From Pseudomonas sp. Os17 (GTDB lineage Bacteria; Pseudomonadota; Gammaproteobacteria; Pseudomonadales; Pseudomonadaceae), in the NCBI RefSeq assembly GCF_001547895.1, contig NZ_AP014627.1:1367501-1431500 (forward strand): a stretch of 64,000 nucleotides of DNA, given 5' to 3'. The notes under the pieces were generated by a model. That model was given only the letters and a program-made list of their open reading frames with translations. It searched no databases and was not told the origin of the DNA. Numbering within the stretch: position 1 is the stretch's first letter; every line of letters begins with the position of its first letter. Both the position numbers and the translations under genes were made by a program. Below, one piece after another: positions 24,935-33,107 of the stretch.

Positions 24935-25265
24935 CAGCGCTTCATTGATGTTTTTGGTGGTTTGCGAGTTACCTGTTTCAACCCTCTGATTACCGGGACG
25001 ATGCTAAAGGCATTGTTTCCGACTCCTCGTCCTTCGATGGGGCATTTCACCTTTCTTACCTTTTGATAAGTCCCGATGCGGATCTCTCTAGTCAACTGTC
25101 GATGCGATTCAGTTCGTTATCGGTTTGGCCAGAGTTCGGCATCTGGGCGAGTTGATGCACACGGCACATTGAGATCGTTCCAGGCCTAGGCCTGGAGTCT
25201 CTGACTTATTGGTTACCCATCTACCTTGCGTTGGTGGGTTTCAATTTCAACTAGAGGACAGACGA
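24935..25265. other. AT-richer spacer between the two fibre units, with 18-base palindrome
   Basis: About 330 bases without a convincing gene on either strand. It contains a perfect 18-base palindrome, TCCAGGCCTAGGCCTGGA, at 25179-25196. The base composition is like the fibre tips, not the baseplate genes. It may be the scar of a former fibre tip or chaperone. No promoter or strong terminator was recognised. Confidence 0.6.
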
Positions 25266-26528
25266 GTGGATTATCCAAAGAGTGTGCCCAGTGTCGGGCT
25301 GGTTAATGGGAAGTTTGTCGACGAGAACCCGGTCACAGGGCAAGTCGGCTCACTGATTTCTTCCGACTGGGGAAATGCGGTGACCGATGAATTGCTCAAC
25401 GTGATTCGTGCGGGTGGGAAGGAGCCGGCCGAGGCCGAGCATGATCAGCTACTGGCGGCGATCAAGGCGATCGTCCGTGATTCGATTCCGCCGGAAAAGA
25501 TCCGCACCACCTTGGCGGAGTACGGGATTACCGATGCTTATACCAAGTCGGTGACCTATACCAAGGCGGAGATTGAGGCGCTGCTGAAGAACATGTCGGC
25601 CCTGCCGGTGGGGGCCATGGTGCCGTTTCCCAAGGGCACGGTGCCGGCGGGGTTTCTGGAGGTGGATGGCAGTGTGCAGAGCGCTGCGACTTATCCGGAT
25701 TTGGCGGCCTATTTGGGCACGACCTTCAACACCGGAGGCGAGGGGGCGGGTAACTTCCGTTTGCCGGAGTCGCGGGGGGAGTTTTTGCGGGGTTGGGATC
25801 ATGGACGGGGGGTGGATGCGGGAAGGGGACTTGGCAGTTGGCAAGCTGACGAGTTCAAGAGTCATACACACTCAGTAAAGGACTCTTCATACGCTGGAAA
25901 TGTATTTGACTCCTGGGTCTATGGCGATACAGGGAATGGAGTCACTGAGGATGAAAACTTAAGGACAAATTCATCTGGTGGCATTGAAACCCGTCCACGC
26001 AACCTGGCTGTCATGTGGTGCATCAAAGCTTGGAATGCTCCGATTAATCAGGGAAATATAGACATTGCGGCTCTTACATCCCAATTGGCCCAGGCAACCG
26101 AAAACAAGCAGGGAATTGCGAGGGTGAGTACTCAGGCTCAAGTCGATTCCGGCATTGACGATTCACTGATAGTGACTCCCAGGAAGTACCGCGCTGCTAA
26201 GGGAACATGCTCAGCCTGGGTGAGTTGGAATGGGACCGGAGCTGTCACTATTCGAGATAGTTACAACGTATCGAGCGTCACAGACAATGGTGTTGGTGAC
26301 TTCACCGTCAACATTATCCCTGGTGTACTGGCGAATGCTGGATTTAGTTATTGCTATACGGTTGGAGGAGGTAACAACTCCTTGAATCTCGCCTCAGGCG
26401 CCACAACTACTCCTACTGCTACCTCTTTGCGTGTTGTCAGTGTTAGCGCTCCTGGTATGGGAACAGGCGCAAATTTTCAGCCGACAGACTTTCCTTACAA
26501 TAGCGTGCAGATTTTCGGAGGTAAGTAA
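25266..26528 (+). CDS. module 2 tail fibre, copy b
   Basis: A 420-residue fibre with the same GTG start and the same first 193 residues (three substitutions) as copy a. After the collar the variable loop, linker (RPRNLAVMWCIKAWNAP) and tip are its own; the tip ends FPYNSVQIFGGK and is Ser/Thr/Gly-rich. The upstream extension to 25209 has no ribosome-binding site and lacks homology with copy a. Each copy has its own downstream partner gene, so this is a complete second fibre unit and not a pseudogene. Confidence 0.92.
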   Translation: MDYPKSVPSVGLVNGKFVDENPVTGQVGSLISSDWGNAVTDELLNVIRAGGKEPAEAEHDQLLAAIKAIVRDSIPPEKIRTTLAEYGITDAYTKSVTYTKAEIEALLKNMSALPVGAMVPFPKGTVPAGFLEVDGSVQSAATYPDLAAYLGTTFNTGGEGAGNFRLPESRGEFLRGWDHGRGVDAGRGLGSWQADEFKSHTHSVKDSSYAGNVFDSWVYGDTGNGVTEDENLRTNSSGGIETRPRNLAVMWCIKAWNAPINQGNIDIAALTSQLAQATENKQGIARVSTQAQVDSGIDDSLIVTPRKYRAAKGTCSAWVSWNGTGAVTIRDSYNVSSVTDNGVGDFTVNIIPGVLANAGFSYCYTVGGGNNSLNLASGATTTPTATSLRVVSVSAPGMGTGANFQPTDFPYNSVQIFGGK

Positions 26529-26782
26529 TGGCTATGCGTATTGTTTATCAGTTGCCTGGTGAGACAGTTGCATCTTTGACACCCTGCAATTGCGGATTGA
26601 CGATCGATGAAATTGCTCGTCAGGACGTTCCTGGTGGCGTGTATTTTTGGTTTGTCGAGGAGTCGGCGATTCCGCTTGACCCGATCGAGCGTATGCACTG
26701 GATGTTGACAGATGAACTAGGGCCGCCAGCAGGGGTAGGGGAGCGCCCTCTATGCACATCTCATTCTGAGGCAATTCTGTAA
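26528..26782 (+). CDS. small fibre-associated protein
   Basis: An 84-residue protein whose ATG overlaps the stop of fibre b (TAATG). The sequence (MRIVYQLPGETVASLTP, then RQDVPGGVYFWFVEESAIPLD) resembles short proteins found after tail fibre genes in other Pseudomonas phages, probably fibre partners. It lacks the helical C-terminus of Tfa-type chaperones. Function is inferred from position. Confidence 0.65.
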   Translation: MAMRIVYQLPGETVASLTPCNCGLTIDEIARQDVPGGVYFWFVEESAIPLDPIERMHWMLTDELGPPAGVGERPLCTSHSEAIL

Positions 26783-26827
26783 AATCTCACTGTGCTCCAA
26801 GGACGCTTTTTCGATTGAAGGTTGTAT

Positions 26828-27391
26828 ATGCCTATAACCGAACAACAACTGCAACAAATCATGCCTAACGCCCGCCGCCAAGCGGGCGTTTTTGTTTCTC
26901 CACTCAACACCGCCATGGCTCATCGGCAGATCGATACGCCGAAGCGCCAGGCGGCCTTTCTCGCCCAGATCGGTCACGAATCCGGGCAACTGCAATACGT
27001 GCGCGAGCTGGGCAGTGATCAATACCTGAGCAAGTACGACACCGGCACGCTCGCGGCACGCCTGGGCAACACCCCCGAGGCCGATGGCGACGGTCAGCGC
27101 TATCGCGGGCGCGGGCTGATCCAGATCACCGGGCGCAGCAACTATCGCCAGTGCAGCCTCGGGCTGTTTGGCGATGAGCGCCTGCTGGAGTTGCCCGAGC
27201 TGCTGGAGCAGCCGCAATGGGCCGCCGAGTCGGCGGCCTGGTTCTGGGAGCGCGGCGGGCTCAATGCCCTGGCCGATCGCGATGAGTTCAACAGCATCAC
27301 CCGTCGCATCAATGGCGGTTTGAACGGCTTGCAGGATCGCCTGCAACTCTGGGCCAGGGCGCGGGCGGTGCTGTGCCTGCCCGTGGTCTGA
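26828..27391 (+). CDS. GH19-type endolysin
   Basis: A 187-residue lysozyme-like chitinase-fold (GH19) endolysin. The catalytic Glu51 is in FLAQIGHESGQ, and the downstream family motif GRGLIQITGRSNYRQC is present. There is no signal peptide, so a holin outside the window or elsewhere is needed for export. An upstream TTG at 26822 is an alternative start. It begins the lysis cassette, releasing particles by degrading the producer's cell wall. Confidence 0.92.
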   Translation: MPITEQQLQQIMPNARRQAGVFVSPLNTAMAHRQIDTPKRQAAFLAQIGHESGQLQYVRELGSDQYLSKYDTGTLAARLGNTPEADGDGQRYRGRGLIQITGRSNYRQCSLGLFGDERLLELPELLEQPQWAAESAAWFWERGGLNALADRDEFNSITRRINGGLNGLQDRLQLWARARAVLCLPVV

Positions 27392-27414
27392 GTTCATGCG
27401 GAGGCGGGCACCTT

Positions 27415-27496
27415 CTGTAGTCGCTGCCGTAGGCTGCGATTGGACCTGGAGGGAAGGTCCTGCGGACCTTTTCGCAGCCTGCGGCAGCGGCTACAG
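27415..27496. repeat. inverted REP-like pair between endolysin and spanin
   Basis: Arms 27415-27438 (starting CTGTAGTCGCTGCCGTAGG) and 27473-27496 (ending GGCAGCGGCTACAG) are near-perfect inverse complements around a 34-base centre that also contains a small hairpin. This is a different REP class from the one at 20263. Confidence 0.8.
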
Positions 27497-27546
27497 GGAT
27501 TTTTTCGGCCGTTTGATGCATTTCATATCGGTCCGAGGAGGACGTG

Positions 27547-28053
27547 ATGAATATCCGCAGTTGGCTGGCCCTCGCCGTCGTAGCGGGGTTGCTTTATGCC
27601 CTTGGCTTCGTCAGCGGAGTTGGCAGCGAACGCAGTCAACAGCAGCGCCTGGACGAGGCCCGACTGCAGCAATCCTTCGAGCAGGGCCAGGCGTTGGGCA
27701 GGGTCAAGGAGAAGGTGGTGGTCGAGTACGTCGATCGCGTCGTCAAGGTCTATCAGGCGGGCGCCACTATCACCAAGGAGGTTCCGATCTATGTTTCGAA
27801 AGCAGCTGATAACGCCTGTGTTGTGCCTGGTGGTTTTGTCCGGGTGCACGACGCCGGCGCCGCCAACCTGCCCGTGGCCCCAGGCCCCGGCGTCGCTGAT
27901 GACGCCGCCTCGGGCCTTGCACTCTCTACCGTCGCCGCCAGCGTCGTCGACAACTACAGCCAATGCCATGCCAATGCCGAGCAATTGAGGGCATTGCAGC
28001 AGTGGGTGCGGGAGTCTCAGTCGCTGTTGCAAGGTGCTCCGGCGATGCACTGA
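27547..28053 (+). CDS. i-spanin Rz
   Basis: A 168-residue inner-membrane spanin: an N-terminal transmembrane segment (about 5-25, WLALAVVAGLLYALGFVSGV) and a periplasmic coiled-coil region. It links to the Rz1 lipoprotein to disrupt the outer membrane in the last step of lysis. ATG 27547 (GTG 27544 is an alternative) follows GAGGAGG. The Rz1 gene lies wholly inside it in another frame. Confidence 0.88.
   Translation: MNIRSWLALAVVAGLLYALGFVSGVGSERSQQQRLDEARLQQSFEQGQALGRVKEKVVVEYVDRVVKVYQAGATITKEVPIYVSKAADNACVVPGGFVRVHDAGAANLPVAPGPGVADDAASGLALSTVAASVVDNYSQCHANAEQLRALQQWVRESQSLLQGAPAMH
27791..27988 (+). CDS. o-spanin Rz1, nested in Rz
   Basis: A 65-residue lipoprotein in the +1 frame within Rz: MFRKQLITPVLCLVVLSGC with the lipobox VLSGC (Cys19), followed by a Pro-rich mature part (TTPAPPTCPWPQAPAS) typical of Rz1. 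Nested Rz/Rz1 is a recurrent arrangement, and the lipobox makes the call firm although the frame overlaps fully. Confidence 0.88.
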   Translation: MFRKQLITPVLCLVVLSGCTTPAPPTCPWPQAPASLMTPPRALHSLPSPPASSTTTANAMPMPSN

Positions 28054-28111
28054 CGGCCTTGAGACCTTTATGAAATGGATCGCTGCCGCAGTGTGGGGCA
28101 GTTGAAATCAA

Positions 28112-28309
28112 ATGGACTTGTCGATGTTAAAAGAATGCAGATGCGGTCATTGCAAACGACTTCTCGCCCGCGTGGGTGAGTTTACCGAGCTCCAGATCAA
28201 ATGTTCCCGCTGTGGAACCTTGAATCACGTGAAGGCCTCGAGCCTTGGGCAATCGCCTGTGAGCGACATGAGAGCGGACTTTTCCGCGACTGATCATTCG
28301 ACTCAATAG
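28112..28309 (+). CDS. Com-like zinc-finger protein
   Basis: A 65-residue protein with a zinc ribbon, Cys11-x2-Cys14 and Cys31-x2-Cys34 (CRCGHCKRLLARVGEF, then IKCSRCGTLN), as in phage Mu Com, which activates translation of mom mRNA. No mom gene is visible here. A second start at 28124 (MLKECRCGHC) fits Com proteins equally well. It lies between the spanins and llpA. Its 3' end is partly repeated at 29250-29310. An RNA-binding role is inferred from the family. Confidence 0.8.
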   Translation: MDLSMLKECRCGHCKRLLARVGEFTELQIKCSRCGTLNHVKASSLGQSPVSDMRADFSATDHSTQ

Positions 28310-28317
28310 GTATCAAC

Positions 28318-29160
28318 ATGGCTTGGATTCGCTACGACTTCACTGACAACGGTTCTTCGGTGCTGCCGGCTCGCTATTACATGGCGCCGAACCAGTATCT
28401 GCAGTCCCCGAACAAACGCTTCAAGTTGCTCTTTCAGCCTGATGGCAACCTTGCACTTTATGACGGCGCCCAGTTGGCGTGGGTCGCCGACCAGAACACG
28501 CCCTTTACCAATGTGAGCAAGGGCAACAAGAAAGACCCGATGATGGTCTTTATGAATTACGGCTTCGTTCTGGATGACCCGTTGCGCGGCCGTATCTGGT
28601 CGACGACACCGAGCGATCCCACCATGGGCTCTCGCGAGGATGCGTCCTTGCGTGCGTTCACCCAGGTTCAGGATGACGGGAACATCGTGACCATCGACAC
28701 CATCCCTCACTGGTATGCGCCCAACGGTCGCGTGTTCACTCCGGCAGTCGGGGCGGCCATGATCATCGGTGGCCCTGCGGAGTTGGTACCGGGCCAGTTC
28801 TACCGTGCTGGTGATCATTCCCTGGTCTTCCAGGGCGATGGCAACCTGGTGGTCTACGGTCCGAACTGGAGCGTTGTCTGGGCGACGTACACCCAGAACA
28901 GGGGCGGTGCGCGATGCGTCATGCAGGCAGACGGTAACCTGGTGATCTACGCAGCGAACAATGCCGTCGTTTGGCAAAGTGGTACTGCTGGCCATCCGGG
29001 CGCAACCATTCGCCTGCAGGCCAACGGCAGCTTGAGCATCGTGACCGAGCGGCCGATCTGGGCCCGTTTCGGGTACACCCCGACCATCAAGCCGCCGCGT
29101 GTCTTTTACCCGGATCACAAGTGGCAAACCGCTAGCTACACCTGGGACAACGTGTTCTAA
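28318..29160 (+). CDS. llpA: lectin-like bacteriocin LlpA
   Basis: A 280-residue protein with two tandem monocot mannose-binding lectin domains and no signal peptide, the layout of Pseudomonas LlpA bacteriocins. QxDGNxVxY-type motifs are visible at about 40 (QPDGNLALY), 118 (QDDGNIVTI), 172 (QGDGNLVVY) and 203 (QADGNLVIY); the last two intact copies are in the C-domain, which in known LlpAs binds D-rhamnose-containing LPS. LlpAs kill related pseudomonads through BamA. The gene starts 8 bases after com and ends before a terminator. Location beside a lysis cassette suggests release by lysis. Confidence 0.92.
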   Translation: MAWIRYDFTDNGSSVLPARYYMAPNQYLQSPNKRFKLLFQPDGNLALYDGAQLAWVADQNTPFTNVSKGNKKDPMMVFMNYGFVLDDPLRGRIWSTTPSDPTMGSREDASLRAFTQVQDDGNIVTIDTIPHWYAPNGRVFTPAVGAAMIIGGPAELVPGQFYRAGDHSLVFQGDGNLVVYGPNWSVVWATYTQNRGGARCVMQADGNLVIYAANNAVVWQSGTAGHPGATIRLQANGSLSIVTERPIWARFGYTPTIKPPRVFYPDHKWQTASYTWDNVF

Positions 29161-29173
29161 AAGGCCGCAAGAA

Positions 29174-29198
29174 GCCCCGCGATCGTGCGGGGCCTTTG
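29174..29198 (+). terminator. terminator after llpA
   Basis: GCCCCGC (29174-29180) pairs with GCGGGGC (29187-29193), followed by a short CTTTG. The weak T-run leaves readthrough possible. Confidence 0.65.
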
Positions 29199-29249
29199 CC
29201 TGGCGTCTTCAAGATATCGGTGGGTGTGCTGTTGCAGCTCGTCCATCGA

Positions 29250-29310
29250 GAAGCCCAAGAGCTTCGACCCCATCGCCTTTGAGCGACATGAAAACGGCAC
29301 TTTCCGTGAC
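29250..29310 (+). pseudogene. remnant of a second com 3' end
   Basis: Bases about 29271-29304 match the 3' end of com (28251-28284): ATCGCCT-TGAGCGACATGA, then CGG and TTTCCG. Similarity extends weakly upstream to about 29250. No zinc-ribbon codons precede it. The fragment lies directly before the ATG of the 110-residue gene, just as the intact com lies before llpA. Confidence 0.65.
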
Positions 29311-29337
29311 CGCCCCTTCCATTCAAAGGTGAAAAAT

Positions 29338-29670
29338 ATGAACGCAGTAACCATGGGCAAGCACTTCATTACCGTATTCCCAAAAGGCATTGTGGAGATC
29401 GTTTCGGCGGCCCAAAACACGGGGGGGCTGATCATCCAGACGGGGTTGATCAAGACCTCGACCGGTGTGGTCGATCTGTATGTGGGACCGACCGGGTCTT
29501 CCATCTCCAATGCGGCCATCATCTTCTCGGGCAACGGCTCCAGCATTTCCGGCAGTGACTCCGAGATTGTCATGCCGTACCCGATCCGTATTCCCGCAGG
29601 CCAGGCATTGTGGGCCTATGCATCCACTCCGGGTGGTGCAATCGCGTTGACTTGGGACTTGCTGGCCTGA
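29338..29670 (+). CDS. unrecognised 110-residue beta-rich protein
   Basis: A 110-residue protein that I do not recognise. It has no Cys, signal peptide or membrane segment. Alternating hydrophobic residues and Gly/Ser/Thr turns (IVSAAQNTGGLIIQTGLI, VDLYVGPTGSS, MPYPIRIPAGQALWAYAS, then ALTWDLLA) suggest a small all-beta domain, like those that decorate phage particles. The ATG follows AAAGGTGAAAAAT. It occupies the same slot behind a com end as llpA does, so a second secreted or lysis-released product is one possibility, a phage structural accessory another. Confidence 0.7.
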   Translation: MNAVTMGKHFITVFPKGIVEIVSAAQNTGGLIIQTGLIKTSTGVVDLYVGPTGSSISNAAIIFSGNGSSISGSDSEIVMPYPIRIPAGQALWAYASTPGGAIALTWDLLA

Positions 29671-29764
29671 GTTGTGTGTCGAGCTTCGCGAGCTTGCGCG
29701 AGCGCTTTCCTGTTCTTTGGGGCTTCGTTGTCTGAAGCCGTGTTCCAGAGCCGTTGGTTTTCCT

Positions 29765-29792
29765 GACGGCTTGTCACTTGCAAGCCGTCTTT
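29765..29792 (+). terminator. terminator closing the tailocin region
   Basis: GACGGCTTG (29765-29773) pairs with CAAGCCGTC (29781-29789), a 9-bp stem with a 7-base loop followed by TTTG. It separates the phage-derived region from pncC. Confidence 0.65.
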
Positions 29793-29836
29793 GCTGGTGT
29801 ACGGTAAGCACACGCCAGCCCCATCAGGAGAGGATT

Positions 29837-30337
29837 GTGAAAGAAATTACCCAGCTTGCCGCTGAACTTGGCCGGCGTCTGCAGGTTCTGAATGCCCATG
29901 TCACCGCCGCGGAGTCCTGCACCGGCGGCGGTATTGCCGAGGCGATCACGCGGATTCCGGGCAGTTCGGCCTGGTTCGAGGCCGGTTATGTCACTTATTC
30001 CAATCGCCAGAAGACTTTGCAACTGAATGTACCGGCCGGGTTGTTCAACTCGGTCGGTGCGGTCAGTCGTGAGGTGGTAGAGGCCATGGTTCGCGGAGCG
30101 CAGGCCAAGAGCCATGCACATTTTGCCGTGGCGGTCAGTGGTATCGCCGGGCCGGATGGCGGTTCCGCGCAGAAGCCGGTGGGTACCGTGTGGCTGGCCT
30201 GGGGCGCGGGAGAGACGCTGACTGCCGAGTGCCGGCACTTCCCCGGGAATCGCGATGAGGTTCGCCGACAAACGGTGAAGGCCGCGCTAGAGGGGCTGCT
30301 GCAACACGCCGCAGCAGAAATCGCAAATCAGGGGTAG
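29837..30337 (+). CDS. pncC: nicotinamide-nucleotide amidase, CinA C-terminal type
   Basis: A 166-residue PncC/CinA-CTD protein that deamidates nicotinamide mononucleotide in NAD recycling. Motifs are AAESCTGGGIAEAIT (catalytic Ser/Thr-rich loop near 28-42), GSSAWFEAGYVTYSN and SGIAGPDGGSAQKPVGTVWLAW. The start is GTG 29837 with AGGAGAGG upstream; the longer frame to 29672 runs through the terminator. In pseudomonads this gene is often labelled cinA, and it marks the right border of the mutS-cinA tailocin locus, with recA next. Confidence 0.94.
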   Translation: MKEITQLAAELGRRLQVLNAHVTAAESCTGGGIAEAITRIPGSSAWFEAGYVTYSNRQKTLQLNVPAGLFNSVGAVSREVVEAMVRGAQAKSHAHFAVAVSGIAGPDGGSAQKPVGTVWLAWGAGETLTAECRHFPGNRDEVRRQTVKAALEGLLQHAAAEIANQG

Positions 30338-30364
30338 GCGATCCTTGAGCGCTGTGGAATAATA

Positions 30365-30380
30365 CTGGCTACTTATACAG
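30365..30380. promoter_or_regulatory. LexA box of recA
   Basis: CTGGCTACTTATACAG fits the CTG-N10-CAG LexA operator. It lies 41 bases upstream of the recA ATG, so recA is expected to be DNA-damage inducible. Confidence 0.88.
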
Positions 30381-30420
30381 GTGTTGGCCGTCAGGCCTTA
30401 TTGATTACGTGAGGACTTTA

Positions 30421-31473
<1,053 letters not shown>

Positions 31474-31481
31474 TTGATCCA

Positions 31482-31949
31482 ATGACCGCCGTACTCGATA
31501 CCCTCGTCGCGGTGCGGCGAACTGCAATGGACCTGCTCGCGCGACGCGAGCACGGTCGAGTCGAGCTGACGCGTAAACTGCGTCAGCGCGGCGCCCCTCC
31601 TGAAATGATCGAAGCTGCCCTTGACCGTTTGACGGAAGAGGGATTGCTGTCCGAATCCCGTTATCTCGAAAGCTTTGTTTCCTACCGTGCCCGCTCAGGT
31701 TACGGGCCAATGCGTATTCGCGAAGAACTCAGTCAGCGCGGCTTGCAGCGAAGTGATATCGATCTTGCCCTGCGTGAGTGCGGTATCGACTGGCAAGAGC
31801 AGTTGCGAGACGTCTGGCAGCGCAAGTTTGCCGGGCACTTTCCTGCGGATGCCCGGGAGCGGGCCAAGCAAGGGCGCTTTCTGAGTTATCGCGGCTATTC
31901 CATGGACATGATCGGCCGCCTGTTGAGCGGCCGAGGGCTGGATGACTGA
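31482..31949 (+). CDS. recX: regulatory protein RecX
   Basis: A 155-residue RecX, an inhibitor of RecA filament extension. Three-helix repeats are visible: [25 protein letters not shown], a second unit with [26 protein letters not shown], and the end [15 protein letters not shown]. It lies directly after recA and is presumably cotranscribed under the LexA box. Confidence 0.95.
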   Translation: MTAVLDTLVAVRRTAMDLLARREHGRVELTRKLRQRGAPPEMIEAALDRLTEEGLLSESRYLESFVSYRARSGYGPMRIREELSQRGLQRSDIDLALRECGIDWQEQLRDVWQRKFAGHFPADARERAKQGRFLSYRGYSMDMIGRLLSGRGLDD

Positions 31950-31988
31950 GGCTGTACCCGCTGCGTGATGCCGCGGGCGAGAGGCGGA

Positions 31989-33107
31989 TCAGTTGGCGTC
32001 GCTGGTTTCTCTCACGCTTTGGTGGGCCTTGGGGGGCTGTCTGGCCCAGTTCTGCGGCAGGTTGATGAAGTCGATCAGTTCCCGCAGGCGGCCATTGTCG
32101 CGAGCGTTGAAAGTGAACGACAGCCGTGTCAAATGGCTGAATTGCGCTTCATCGTGCTCCTCTCCACGGTAGGCATGTTGCTGAAACCGACCACTGAGGC
32201 ACAGGTCGGAGAACTCCGTCTGCATCTGTGCCAGCGCCTGTTCGGTGAGATTGTGGTGCATGCGAATGACGAACTCTTGCTTCAGCCAGCGGCTGGAGTG
32301 GAAGTTGGCGTAGAACTGCTGGATTTCCTTGACGGCGTCTTCGGTGCTATGCACCAGACGCACCAGTTTCAGGTCGCTGGGCAGGATGTAGCGATTGGCT
32401 TCCAGCTGGTTGCGGATGAAGTCCAGGGCGCCCTGCCAGAATTGCCCGCCAGGTACGTCCAGTAGCACCACCGGTACCAGGGGGCTTTTGCCGGTCTGGA
32501 TCAGGGTCAGGACTTCCAGTGCTTCATCCAGGGTGCCGAATCCACCGGGGCAGAGCACCAGAGCATCCGCTTCCTTGACGAAGAACAGCTTGCGAGTGAA
32601 GAAAAAGTGGAATGACAGCAGGTTCTCCGTACCGCCGACAGTCGGGTTGGCATGTTGTTCGAAAGGCAGGGTGATGTTGAATCCCAGGCTGTGCTCCAGG
32701 CCCGCGCCGTCATGGGCTGCGGCCATGATGCCGCCTCCGGCGCCGGTGATGACCATCAGGTCCGAGCGTGCCAGGGCAGCGCCCAGCTCCTTGGCCATGG
32801 CATACAGCGGGTGCTCGCTGGGGGTTCGCGCCGAGCCGAATACCGTCACCTTGCGCCGACCCTTGAACTGTTCCAGGACTCTGAAGGCATGTTCCAGTTC
32901 ACGCAGGGCTTGCAGGGTGATCTTGGCGTTCCAGCGATTGAGGTCGTCCTCGGCCATGCGCAGGACAGTGAGAACCATGTCGCGATAAAGAGGGATATTC
33001 GGGCTGTTGGGGGCAATCTGGTTGAGTTGCGCTTCGACCTGGCTCGTGAGGTCGGCGCCCTTGCTCTGAAAATGACGGGTTAATAGGTCATTCGATTGGT
33101 AAGGCAT
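31989..33107 (-). CDS. LOG-family nucleotide 5'-monophosphate nucleosidase-like protein
   Basis: A 372-residue protein with the lysine decarboxylase-like Rossmann domain of the LOG family. The signatures GSART (91-95), GAGGGIM (122-128) and PGGFGTLDE (187-195) are intact. Such proteins hydrolyse nucleoside monophosphates (PpnN-like) or cytokinin precursors. The N-terminal 80 and C-terminal 110 residues are extensions beyond the short LOG proteins. It is convergent with recX and corresponds to the LOG gene found beside recX in other pseudomonads. Confidence 0.85.
   Translation of the reverse strand: MPYQSNDLLTRHFQSKGADLTSQVEAQLNQIAPNSPNIPLYRDMVLTVLRMAEDDLNRWNAKITLQALRELEHAFRVLEQFKGRRKVTVFGSARTPSEHPLYAMAKELGAALARSDLMVITGAGGGIMAAAHDGAGLEHSLGFNITLPFEQHANPTVGGTENLLSFHFFFTRKLFFVKEADALVLCPGGFGTLDEALEVLTLIQTGKSPLVPVVLLDVPGGQFWQGALDFIRNQLEANRYILPSDLKLVRLVHSTEDAVKEIQQFYANFHSSRWLKQEFVIRMHHNLTEQALAQMQTEFSDLCLSGRFQQHAYRGEEHDEAQFSHLTRLSFTFNARDNGRLRELIDFINLPQNWARQPPKAHQSVRETSDAN

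Noticed and set aside
27415..27496. CRISPR-like repeat
   Set aside because: Only two arms in inverted orientation with one spacer; this is a REP-type pair. No CRISPR array or cas gene was seen anywhere in the window.
28112..28309. Evidence for a Mom DNA-modification system
   Set aside because: A Com-like gene is present, but no mom-like acetyltransferase gene follows; llpA does.
1..29670. Intact inducible prophage
   Set aside because: No integrase, capsid, portal, terminase or replication genes, and the locus ends at pncC-recA as in tailocin loci. Genes left of the window were not visible.
29671..29836. Phage attachment site next to pncC
   Set aside because: No tRNA, no direct repeat of the other border visible, and no integrase; a hairpin terminator explains the inverted repeat here.
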